DNA from: Linnemannia schmuckeri
Lineage: Eukaryota; Mortierellomycota; Mortierellomycetes; Mortierellales; Mortierellaceae
Assembly: GCA_029449235.1 (NCBI GenBank)
Contig: JANATG010000004.1
Coordinates: forward strand, 2,480,001-2,544,000
DNA length: 64,000 nucleotides
Direction of reading: 5' to 3'
A program made the position numbers and the translations under genes. Shown here piece by piece: positions 50,525 to 60,800 of the stretch. The notes below the pieces were generated by a model. That model was not told where the DNA came from and did not search any database. It worked only from the letters and a program-made list of their open reading frames with translations. The stretch's first letter is position 1, and the number at the start of each line of letters is the position of its first letter.

Positions 50525-51880
50525 ATGTCGACTGCTTCACCGAAAAACATCGAAACCCCTCACCGCATCCCCGAGATCCTTGAGGCGATCGGATCCCATC
50601 TTGACTTTGCGCCCCTTCTCAACTGTTCCATGGTCTGCAAGACTTGGCACTCTGCCTTTGTCCCCCTGCTCTGGTATACCGTTATTGAGTACGACCCTTT
50701 CTGGAGGAAACTACTGGTCTGGTCTGAGGTCAACCTAAAGGAGGAGGAAAAGCATCATCTCCGAGAGCGTTGTCGATCTTTAGTCAGGAAATATGGGCAT
50801 CATATTCGGGAGTTGGTCCTTTGCAGCGAATCACTCATCCCGATGTTCCTTTCCACAACCGGTGACGGACCATTGAAGACTCTCGCGACTACCCAGTTGC
50901 GCTCTTTTATTTTATACCAACCAACTCATTGGATCGGAGGAGACGAGTTGCCCGAACCTATTCCATCTCTGTTTGGGTTATATACCATCCAGCACCACCA
51001 CCGGTCGCCCATTCCTCTGCTGGACTATGAGAACCTCGACGTGGTGCCTTTCTGGGAACTGGTCCGCGACAATCCTGGATTGCAGTGTCTAGAAGTGCGG
51101 AGCACCTTGCCATGTGACCATTCCAGCCTGCCCAACTGCCAGATTACGCCGGTCCGAACGTTCGATTCTCTAGCAGGACAAGCCTTTGTGCGCACAACCC
51201 TCGAAAACATGGCTGAGCTGCAGACTTTGCAGCTGCACTTGTGCTATGACACTTTCCCTTTCCGGACACTTACAAACCTCAGTCGAATTACGGAGATGAC
51301 CATCCCCAAGTACGGTGAGTTGCATGACCACGATCTTGATGGGGTCCACTCGGATACTTTGCGTCGTCTGGATATCAAAGCATTCATAAACGCGGGTCTT
51401 ATCCCTTCCATCCTTCAGGCATTCCCCAATCTGCAGGAGCTAATCGCGATGGATAACAACATCTACGACGGCTCTTCCGTCACCGACCAGAGAATGGTCC
51501 ATTCTCGATTGGAGACCATCCGCTTGTCCGCCGACGGTCTAGTCGGCCTGCCAATCTCACTCCCGAGTCTCAAGCGCCTCCACCTTGTCGAAACTAATCC
51601 TCATCATCTCGACTTTCTTGGAGACCTCTTGGACCAGTTCCCGTCGTTGGAGCATCTCGATGCTACACTATGGTCACTCACCATCGAGCGGGCCCTGGAT
51701 GTCACCGAGACGGCGGGCACCAAAAATAGCACCAAAACTGAGCCCGCCCTGACGTCCTTGATTGCCAAAATCAAAGGCGGATACGATGGCATGTCTTGGT
51801 CACCAATCCCGTTCCTTCGTCGCATGCCGCGTCTCACAAGGCTTCAAATCGAAGGACAACTCATCCCTATCCCACAGTGA
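50525..51880 (+). CDS. F-box/LRR-like protein
   Basis: Intronless frame of 451 residues. The N-terminus carries an F-box (HRIPEILEAIGSHLDFAPLL, CSMVCKTWHSAFVPLLWYTV, residues ~14-55), the Skp1-binding motif of SCF ubiquitin-ligase receptors. The rest is a series of poorly conserved leucine-rich units (LRELVLCSES, LQCLEVRSTLP, LQTLQLHLCYD, LRRLDIKAF, LKRLHLVE, LEHLDATLWSL), a common architecture in the greatly expanded F-box families of Mortierella-type fungi. It would select substrates for ubiquitination; the target is unknown. Complete start and stop are present, with no lesion. It lies between the MITE/SEC6 relic and a WD40 relic. Confidence 0.86.
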   Translation: MSTASPKNIETPHRIPEILEAIGSHLDFAPLLNCSMVCKTWHSAFVPLLWYTVIEYDPFWRKLLVWSEVNLKEEEKHHLRERCRSLVRKYGHHIRELVLCSESLIPMFLSTTGDGPLKTLATTQLRSFILYQPTHWIGGDELPEPIPSLFGLYTIQHHHRSPIPLLDYENLDVVPFWELVRDNPGLQCLEVRSTLPCDHSSLPNCQITPVRTFDSLAGQAFVRTTLENMAELQTLQLHLCYDTFPFRTLTNLSRITEMTIPKYGELHDHDLDGVHSDTLRRLDIKAFINAGLIPSILQAFPNLQELIAMDNNIYDGSSVTDQRMVHSRLETIRLSADGLVGLPISLPSLKRLHLVETNPHHLDFLGDLLDQFPSLEHLDATLWSLTIERALDVTETAGTKNSTKTEPALTSLIAKIKGGYDGMSWSPIPFLRRMPRLTRLQIEGQLIPIPQ

Positions 51881-52479
51881 GCATTTCTGTAAAACTCAAT
51901 CTTGGTCGATTGTAGCCTTCTTTATGACAAACATCAGCACGATTTTCATTACAAGCTACAGCTTCATTCCATCAGCGCTCTTGCATACAGAAAACAATAA
52001 AAAGGGACAACACACAGTTGGGATGGCTAATCAAAAAGACACTTTTTTCATCTTCCATTTTTTATTTCTTAAAGTAAGAGGTCGTAATACTTTCCTCTCG
52101 TCTCTTACCACCTTTGAGACTATTAAGGTCGCTGATAAAGATCGCGGTAGTATATTATGATTCATCAATGGCTTTAGGTATCTTGCCTAAGTGAATATCG
52201 AGACACCATTAGCCACGGTCCACGATCCACAAGTGAAACATATATCTTTTTTCACTCGCTTGCTTTTAGACATAATGCCGATGGCTCGGTGATGTTATGA
52301 TTGCCAATTTCTTTTCCCATCAATTCCTCTTCAATTCACATAAATTAATTATGTATGATCTTTTGAGGAGCTCTTATCCCTCGCTTCCCCAGATTGGCGC
52401 TCGATTGTCTCCGGGCACAAAGATAGACTTCCCAACATTGGAGTAACGGCTCTGGAGAGCCAGGTCCAGTAATACGCGA
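51881..52479. other. Spacer between F-box gene and WD40 relic
   Basis: 600 nt, A/T-rich, containing the F-box gene 3' UTR. No coding homology recognised. Confidence 0.5.
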
Positions 52480-53582
52480 TCACCTAGACGCAGTTACAAC
52501 AAATGCATTCTTCCAGAACGGCCAGTGGATCGATACTTCGAGTAACCACCCACCAGTTCGACTTTGGGACGCATCGACATTCGCCACCTTCACCTTGACC
52601 GGCTGCAATCGCTGCATGAGCGTTGTTGCATTTTCTCCGGAGTCTTCCCAGTTCGCGTCAGAAGGGAGTAACAAGAAGGTGCGACTGTGGGAGCCGAACT
52701 CAAGTTGGCCCAGGGTCGAAGTCGAGTGGAAGTGGCGAGGGTCTTACTCGGATTTAAAATCGTCACACCAGCCTAGAGAAGCGGGTTTTGAAGGGCATTC
52801 ATAAACATGTTTCGTCGTTGTATTCGCCCTGTGGTCGCTGGATAGTCTCTACTAGCTGGGACAAAACTGCGCGGCTGTATAACACGGGCGTTATAGAGCA
52901 GAAGTATGTTACTCTCGAGCAGGACAGAGACATTGACGATAAAATCGGATGCGTCGCATTCTCACCTGAAGGACGTCAGATTGCTGTTTCATTTTGGGAT
53001 GGCACCATACCACTTTTCGACCCTTAGCAGGAGCGCTTCTGACACCCAAAAAATTGGCGGAGGATGAAAGTCTTGCCCTAACATATTCACCCAGCGGTCA
53101 TCGACTTCTCCTGAACAACATTTCGACACTCTGTCTGCGCTCATTCAGAGACGCCTATTCTGGAATTGAACGGACACAACGACATAATCAGGTACGCGGT
53201 CTATTCACCATGTGGACAATGGATTGTACTCGGCACCAAGGATCACAAGGCTCGCCTTGGGCACCTGCAACCAGGCGTGAATGAGACATGGTCATGTGTC
53301 TCTGCCATCCGCGTATTTACAGGACTCGTGCTAGGCGTCATCTGGAATCCGGTTGTTCCGATGGGGTTTGCCATGGCGTGCGAGGATCGATCTGTTCGAG
53401 TATAGCGAGTGCTGAGCGAGACTGGTTGCGACGGCGATGAGGTGGTGGTCGGACTGCTCTGAGGCTCGGGTTTCAAGACTCTCTGTGCAGAGGATCTGAT
53501 CTTTAAAGATGCGATTAGTCCTAGCCCGATAAGTCACAAGTTGCTGTGGAAGCGCGGAGCCATTGACAGTCTTTTGGCTTAG
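52480..53582 (+). pseudogene. Decayed C-terminal part of a NACHT-WD40 gene (relic B')
   Basis: WD40 units in shifting plus-strand frames: RLWDASTFATFTLTG and VVAFSPESSQFASEGSNKK near 52560-52690, YSPCGRWIVSTSWDKTARLY near 52820, VAFSPEGRQIAVSFWDGT near 52950, VYSPCGQWIVLGTKDHKARL near 53200, IWNPVVPMGFAMACEDRSVRV near 53340-53402, and LCAEDLIFKDAI...LLWKRGAIDSLLA ending at 53582. The order and the tail are those of the two intact NACHT-WD40 genes, but frames change several times and there are internal stops. No ATPase domain survives. It points the same way as the intact copy at 57827-62929, 4 kb downstream. Confidence 0.9.
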
Positions 53583-55579
53583 CTGAGGGTTGAAGAGGAG
53601 GGAAAGGAGGGATGTTTTTTTGGATAGAGAAGTGAATATGCAAGGAACCAACATGGTTAAACCAATGCATACCATGACTAAAAAAAATTAATCCATTCTC
53701 ACAGGGTTGCGTGGCCCTTATTCAATCAGAGTAATTTCACATCTGTCTATGTAAAGTCCAAAACGCAAAGGGTGCATTGATTGATATAAGAATGAACATG
53801 ATAGGGTTTCTAGTTCAACAAGATGTTAGCATTAAAGATTGTGCCAGCGTTGAGACCATTTGGATGGTCAGAAAAATAAATTGGTCGAATAAAGCAGGGA
53901 TGCAAGCGTGGTAGGCTATGGCAACAATAGGTAGAGATGAATCGAGAGGGTCTTTAAGTGAGCGCGAGCAGTTTGAGAAAAAAATGTAGAGAAAACTTTT
54001 CTTGCATAAAGTTCATGTAACCCTTTGAGAATAGGCCGACGCAGCCTAATGAGAATGGATAGGATTATCCAAAAGAAAAACAGTTGCAGTTATGTATAAT
54101 GATTTTTTCGAGGGTTAATGAGAAGTTAAGTTAACTTAAATATGGAAAACCACTTAACTTTATTATTCCTTAAATGCACATTTTACACTTTTTTTGAAAT
54201 GTCCAGGAAGTGAAAGCAAGATAGAAGCATGATTGCATGCCTGGAATGGATTTTGCCTGGTACTGTCTCCTGAATACTAAGAATTATTCTTGTAGTTCTA
54301 ATATCTTTCATCTCTTCATTGGCATCTTGTGATCACAAAACGATTGCGTCTAGTAATACCATAACCGATGGAAGGTGAACCCGCTTTTTTGCTTCGTTTC
54401 TGAGGACTTTTTTTCCATGAACATAAGCATCATATCGAACGATTTCATGCTAAATCGCCACCTGGTTCGATGAGAGCACTTTTGCGCGTCGTGCTTGAAT
54501 GCTGCAACTTACATGTTCGAAGAAGGCAAGGGCGGCATTGGGATGTATGATTATTCTTGGAGGGGAGGAATGGGTTCACTGAGTAAGAAACCAACGGAAG
54601 CAAGTTACTCCCATTGGCCAATGAAGGCGGGGGCATTGCTGTTATATTTCAATATGAAAAGCCATAAGAAAAGGAAAAGTCATATTGGTCAAAAAAAAAA
54701 GAGAGAGTTGATAAAAAAAAGACTCGGTACAAGCAAGCAAGTGGGCTGAACAAAAATATATTATCAAACGGGGATTGGATTACAGAAAGTATTCAATCAG
54801 ACTACTCGAGGGAAAAACGACGACAAGATGTATCCTCGGTAGACCTCATTTCCTCTTCGTTGCCCTCTCTGTCGATGCTATCCTTGTTTGAAAATCCTTG
54901 TATCCGACTCTGAAAGCCCTTGTATTCGAGTCTGGACAGAGTTGTTTTTTGTGGTTGTTGTAATTGTCCATATTATTCTGTTTCAATAAACACATTCCTC
55001 CAGTTCGGTCATACCGGGGCTCCTCGCCCTCCTTTCCGATCGCTCATAGAAACCCTGGCATATTTCGTACTCTATCGGTAAACACAACCTTCTTTTTCCT
55101 AGGCGACTCAATCGCCGAAAAAACACACACACACACACCAATTCTTTGTTTGTTTGTCTGTTGAAAAATCAAGACATTTCATTGCTTTTCTTTTTCTTTT
55201 TTTAATGCATCGTCCTCTTCTTATCGGCGCTTATGAATGCTCCTATGCTTGCACCCACTTTATTTAAATTACTCCATACTCATGATCTTTAGAATTCTTA
55301 CGATGCTACTTGCGTCTCTCTTACACCTGCTGTTGACTGTCAACGACAAGATAATGCCAAGCAAGAAAGAGAGAATGACCTGCTTTTCGCTTTCTTCCTC
55401 AATATTTTTTCGCCTTCGAGTGCATTTTTTTCCGTTTCATCAAAAGGTAGGAGGACATCATTGCTGAGATGAAATGATGAAACGAACCTCATTGGCTTTC
55501 GTTCACGTTCCATCTCTTCGAAAATCAATAAATGATGGCCTCCCCTTTTCTTTATTTTCTTTTTTCATCCGCAAACCTT
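53583..55579. other. A/T-rich gene-poor interval
   Basis: 2 kb with no supported gene. Short open frames are not conserved-looking. There is a local palindrome-like AGTTAAGTTAACTTAA at about 54125. No transposase, TIR pair or RNA gene was recognised. Confidence 0.5.
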
Positions 55580-56503
55580 CACGGCAACTGGTATACCATC
55601 GATCATGGACCTCATGAGACATCGGGTGCGCCATGGCCAGCGGACTCTATGGCGATTAGCAGTAGCGAGCTGGGATTGCTGCAGTTCTGCAGGAATCTTG
55701 AGCAGCTGCAACTTCACGGACCAGTCCCGGTCGCCCACCAACCTTTACCCTCTCTTGCCCAACTCACGCATTGCCCGCGTCTCAAGAGCTTCACCCTTCC
55801 GTCCCCTCCCAGCCAGCCCACATGGTGGGTATCCATGAAGCCTTCTTGGCGCTTACCTCCTTGGAGAAGTTGATATCTCTTCAAGTTGAGTCAGATCAGC
55901 TAGCAGAGTTGCTTACTACTGGACAGCCAAGTGCCCCGGGACTGGAGCACCTTAATGCCGCAGAAGCGACCGTCAACGGGGACTTGAGTCAGGATTTTTT
56001 GCTGCCGCACTTGAAGGATTTAGAGGTGAGCAACATTGATCTTGTCCAAGAGCTAGAGTGCCGATTTGTTTCCAGCTTATTCTTCCAGCGACGACTGCTA
56101 GGAAGGCTCGTCTTGCCAGAGCTCTACCATATCCGAATTGAGCCCATCTCCATAGGAAATGTCGAGTGGGCTTGCGCGAACTTGAGGGATCTGAAGTTGA
56201 CCCTTCGTTTACCAGAAAACCAAGTTGAATCGAGTGAAACCTGGAATGGCTTCTATGCCCGCATCGGTCGACTGAGGGTGTTGAAGACTCTTCATATCAT
56301 TTGTACCGAGATGGGCAAAACCGCATTTGACGGGATTATGCACTTGTAAGGGGCAGTTGCTCTGCGACGGTTGACTTTGATCAACCATTGGACAGAATGG
56401 GCACAGCAGGGAGTGACTGATTTCATGCTCGCTGTACCCTATTTGGAACACCTTCAGCTCGCCCTCCTCACTATCCATGACCATCGGAGAATCACCCGGT
56501 GAT
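55580..56503 (+). pseudogene. Broken F-box/LRR gene, C-terminal LRR part
   Basis: Leucine-rich units typical of F-box/LRR proteins run in one frame to about 55815 (LGLLQFCRNLEQLQLHG, LTHCPRLKSFTL), shift frame, continue (AFLALTSLEKLISLQVESD, LLPHLKDLEVSNIDL, ANLRDLKLTLRLPEN, LRVLKTLHIICTEM) to a TAA at 56347, and carry on in the same frame beyond the stop (LRRLTLINHWTEWAQQG, VPYLEHLQLALL) to 56503. There is no F-box at the front. At least one frameshift and one premature stop make it a pseudogene, though the 192-codon middle frame is open. Confidence 0.8.
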
Positions 56504-56827
56504 TGCAGAACATTGGAAAGTCGAGCATTCTCGCCGACCGGGAGTAAGAGAAAGATGGAGACTCTGTTGAAAAGTATCCAGCGGCGCTGAAGACTGAGAT
56601 GATGTTTTGTCATTTGAAAAGAATTAAAAATATCCACAACTCGTCGTTATTGAGGTACGAGGAGTCCTATCCACTCAAAAAAGAAAAGAAAATGAATGAA
56701 TTTTAAGAGACATACAAAATGATCAAACGACTTCTTGTCTGTCTTTGTTTTGATTGCATGATACCATTGGTGATTATGAATGGACTTAGACTAATAAGGC
56801 TGCTGATAGCGATGGTGGCGGTGCCTA

Positions 56828-57044
56828 CACTCTGTTTTGTGATTAGGTCCACACTTCATAGGAGAGGTGGACCTAATCATTGAATTCAGTCCAAATTTTA
56901 ATTCTGCTTGGAATTACGGATCACTTGGATCCCCGTCCTAAGGGAAAGGTAGAAGCGAAAAAGTAGACGAATATGAGCTTAAACTATGCGAGGTTATAGG
57001 CTTAGACAGCCTATGAAGTGTGGACCTAATCACAAAACAGAGTG
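56828..57044. mobile_element. MITE with perfect 35-bp terminal inverted repeats
   Basis: The left end starts CACTCTGTTTTGTGATTAGG and runs 35 nt to 56862; its exact reverse complement occupies 57010-57044. One base further out the complementarity resumes (GCCT / AGGC), so the repeat may be 40 bp with one mismatch. The 147-nt interior encodes nothing; it contains a second AGGTCCAC / GTGGACCT inverted pair. A clear target-site duplication could not be defined. It differs in sequence from the TAGGGATTGG family at 49.6 kb. Confidence 0.88.
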
Positions 57045-57482
57045 AAGGCAAGATCCGCTGGGTCCCTGCGCGTGTCAGAACCTCCAAAAAAAAAAAAAAA
57101 AAAAAATACCAGTAAAAAAAACTCTATCCTATTACTCAAGTCGAATTCGGCGGTGCAAAATGGCGCGAGCAACCAAGAGAAGTAAACGATCGGATGGGCA
57201 GCGCATAGTCTCGAGCTTCTCTTCTCCATTTTTTTTTCCTGCGTTTGTTTTTAGAGCCCTTTTCTTTCCTACACTCGACTTCTTCCTCTTTACTCTCGCT
57301 CTCTCCGGCAACACCATCATCATCGTCACTTTCATCACCACCATCCCGCCTCTCATTCAGCATCCATTCATCTCGTGTTCATCGCATCTCTCCATCCGAA
57401 ATCAACCCCTGGATACCAACAAGAATAAACACCCACCTCTCTCTCTCCGTTAAAGTAAAAAAGCATACAAAGACAAAAAAAC

Positions 57483-57563
57483 TATCCCTTCGTCTGTTTC
57501 GGAAGCTTTTTCGCTTCCAATTTTTGCGGGTGGGATATGTGACTCGCGACAGACGAAGGGATA
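57483..57563. repeat. 81-nt foldback with 15-bp perfect arms
   Basis: TATCCCTTCGTCTGT at 57483-57497 is exactly inverted at 57549-57563, enclosing a second small hairpin (GGAAGC...GCTTCC). TA at both outer ends resembles a tiny TA-flanked MITE; a transcribed hairpin in the NLR-B leader is an alternative reading. Confidence 0.75.
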
Positions 57564-57826
57564 CTCACACGCGTGAGCCTTGGACAATAACGAGACAAAC
57601 TAATAAGAACACGCGTGTTTTTGTTTCATATAGACTTGTTAACCTCATAGCACCTTCCTGCACTCACAACCCGCCAACACCGACACACCAATCCCTCGAG
57701 CGCGTCAAAGGTAAAATTGCGTGGCAAGTTCTCACTTCCATAAAAAAGAGCAATCATACGCGTACTTTCTACTGCTACCAACAACATGCTCTCTTGTTTT
57801 CCCTGTTCAATTTAGAGTACTGTCTC

Positions 57827-60800
57827 ATGACCAACGATTCTCCCGTGCCACTGCTTACTTCTGCAGCTGGTGATGCCTCCAACAAACCTCTGCCAGTTCC
57901 TCCTTGTCTAGACAAGGAAATCTCTGGCACCTTCCCTAAGAACCTACCTAAGCCTGCAATCAAGACCAACTTACCTTCCCTCCTGGGTCGCATCGAGATG
58001 ACTCATCAATTGGTCTACTGCAACAGGCTCATCCTCGACGGGCAGTCGACTTCTTCATCCATTGCTCCTACTACGGAAGGGTCGACTGGTGAGTCCGTCA
58101 ACGAGCTGGAGTTTGATGATACTGAACGCGCATGGATCAAAGACATCGGACAGAACCCTGTGCAGAAAGACCACATTCACTCGCTGGTCACCAAGGTTGT
58201 CGAGGCATTCATTACGGACAATATCAAGGCAACTGAGACCATTGCCGAGGTTGTTACTCTCGGACCTGTTCTCGACCACAATACATATCGCAGCCTTCTG
58301 TCTTGCTTCATATCCAAGTTTGAGCAAGACACTATCCTGGATCTCGCTCTTCTCCAAGGACTGATCCAGCTGGTCGAGAGTGCTTCTCCAGGTTATCTAG
58401 AGCATGATGACCTGGTTAGGACTCTGACTGTTTTGCGACGGCGTCTAGAGGGCACATACAAGGCACCTTCAGAGCACCTGTACCAGATCGTCATTGCCAT
58501 CTCTCGTCTCCTTGATGTGATGGTCAATAGTGTGGTCAAGGACATTAGCCGTACTGATGACCATCAACCCTTGGTCATAGCCCTGAAGAAGCTCAAGGAT
58601 ACTGCCGACCCCATCCTACAGTTTCAAGTCGACTACGCCCTGCAAGCTTCGCGGTATATCCCGGACGACGAATTGGCTCTACAAGCAGCTTTGAGGTTTG
58701 GTGGAGGAGTCGCCATGGCAGTATCGGGAGTCGGTAGTATCTGTGAGATAGATCCAGACAGCCTCCTCAGCAGTCTCGGCGTACTTCATCAAGCAGCGAT
58801 GCAGACATACGAGGGTACAAAGTCAGTCCTGCAGGGCATGAAGGCAACGCAGAAGGATGGATTCGGGACTATGCAGAGCCTTCTTGAGGGTATTCGCGCA
58901 GGAACCAAACATGAGTGGTACCTGGTATTGCTTGCTGCCAGGACTTTTGTCCGAGATGGTCGCCTGGCTGACTTCCGCGAGATCATCTACAAGGCTCTTT
59001 GTCGTGATGACCTGGCATTCCAGTTTGGAGTATGTCAAATCCTTGCAGAGATTGCCATGGATTTGCTTTGGGACCCTCTCACTCGGAAGCAGGCGATCGA
59101 CTTTCTCGGGGCAACATGCAATAACACTGCCGGTTGGAAGCAGCACTCGGAGGTCAACCAATTGATCGTCGTCATTCTCACGCAGCTTTCAGCGCTCTCG
59201 AATGTTGTCGTTAAGGATCACGCCCTTTTTGTTTTGCAAGATTTGGCCAAGAAAAGAGTCATAGCCACAGCAACCGCCATAGTTCCTTATTCGCTGAACA
59301 GTCGACTACCACTGCCAGACTCGTCCCTCCTTCTTATCCGTGCCCAAGGGATCCCGAATCTTGAATTTGATCTGCATCGGCTTAGACAACATCGCCTCGA
59401 GGAGTCAAGTCGGAGTATTTACATCCCTCCAATGGCCAAAGCCAATCTCCAGGCCCGAGACGACGATCTTTTCCCTCTCATGGAAAAGGTACAAGAGTTT
59501 CTGTCAAGCGAGCGGCAGGTGATGCTGGTTCTAGGCGATTCTGGAGCTGGCAAGTCAACGTTCAATCTCGAGCTGGAGCGCACACTGTGGAACGACTATA
59601 AGGAACGTGGGCCCATTCCTCTCTTCATCAACCTCTCCTTCATCGATAACCCCGCACGCGACCTGATCGAGAAACAGCTGCAACATCACAACTTTTCTGA
59701 TGACCAGATCCGCGAGATGAAGTTGCATCGCCGGTTTGTCCTTATCTGTGACGGGTACGATGAAAGCCAGCTCAAGGTCAACATCCACTCGACTAACCAG
59801 TTCAACCAGTCTGGGCAGTGGAAGGTCAAGATAGTCATAAGCTGCCGTACCCAGTATCTCGGAAAGGACTATCGGTCTCGGTTCCAGCCTCAGTTAACCG
59901 ATCGCTACCAGCGCTCTGCGACAAATCTCTTTCAAGAAGCCGTGGTCGCACCGTTTTCTAAGGAACAGATCGAGGACTACGTCAGTCGCTACACCCCACT
60001 CGAGCCACGACTCTGGCTATTCGAAGACTACATGCGCATGTTAGCCACGGTTCCCAAGCTTGTGGAGCTCGTCTCGAACCCTTTCCTTCTCACGCTCGCA
60101 TTGGAGGCACTGCCTGTTGTTGTCAAGCGCCATCAGGACTTTTCGGCTGTTAGGATCACCCGTGTACAACTCTACGACACTTTTGTTGTACACTGGCTGG
60201 ATGTCAACAAACGGCGTCTCGAGAGCAACACCCTTTCGGTCAATGATCGAGTTGTCTTTGATCAGCTTTTGGAGGCAGGGTTTACGTCGATGGGCCTCGA
60301 TTACTCGATAAGATTGGCGTCGGCCATATTTGATAAGCAGGCTGGAAACCCGGTAGTCCAATATGTCCAGTTGAAAGACAAGAATACATGGAAAGCCAAG
60401 TTCTTTGGTCAAGACCCAGAGGTGCGGCTGCTGAAGGAATCGTCCCCACTGAGCCGCTCAGGCTCTCGGTTCCAGTTTCTCCACCGATCCATTATGGAGT
60501 ATTTCTATTCGCGCACGATTTACAATCCTACCAGGCCCGAAGATGACATAGGCGTACAGGGCGACGTCATGCCTTCTACGGCTCAACTCCTCGACACCAA
60601 CTGTCCCTTGTTCCAACGGAATCTACTGGAAGAGCAATCCATCATCCAGTTCCTGTGCGAGCGTGTCAACCCAGACCCCAATTTCGAGCGACAACTCCGC
60701 TCTGTTATTGACCAGTCCAAGACAGACGCTACTGTCACAATTGCTGCGACGAACGCCATCTCGATTTTGGTTAGAGCCGGTGTGGCTTTCCATGGTGCCG

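Larger units (their letters stand above)
56504..57826. promoter_or_regulatory. NLR-B upstream region with inserted elements
   Basis: 1.3 kb before the chosen NLR-B start. It contains a TIR element, an A21 run (about 57086-57106), a small foldback, and a 580-nt stretch that stays open in frame with NLR-B but has leader-like T/S/H-rich composition. The sequence TTCAATTTAG just before the start codon could be the acceptor of a 5' UTR intron. Confidence 0.55.

Noticed and set aside
57245..57826. Extra 194 in-frame codons before NLR-B
   Set aside because: Composition is leader-like, it contains a foldback, and NLR-A homology begins only after 57827; a 5' UTR with a possible intron is more likely.
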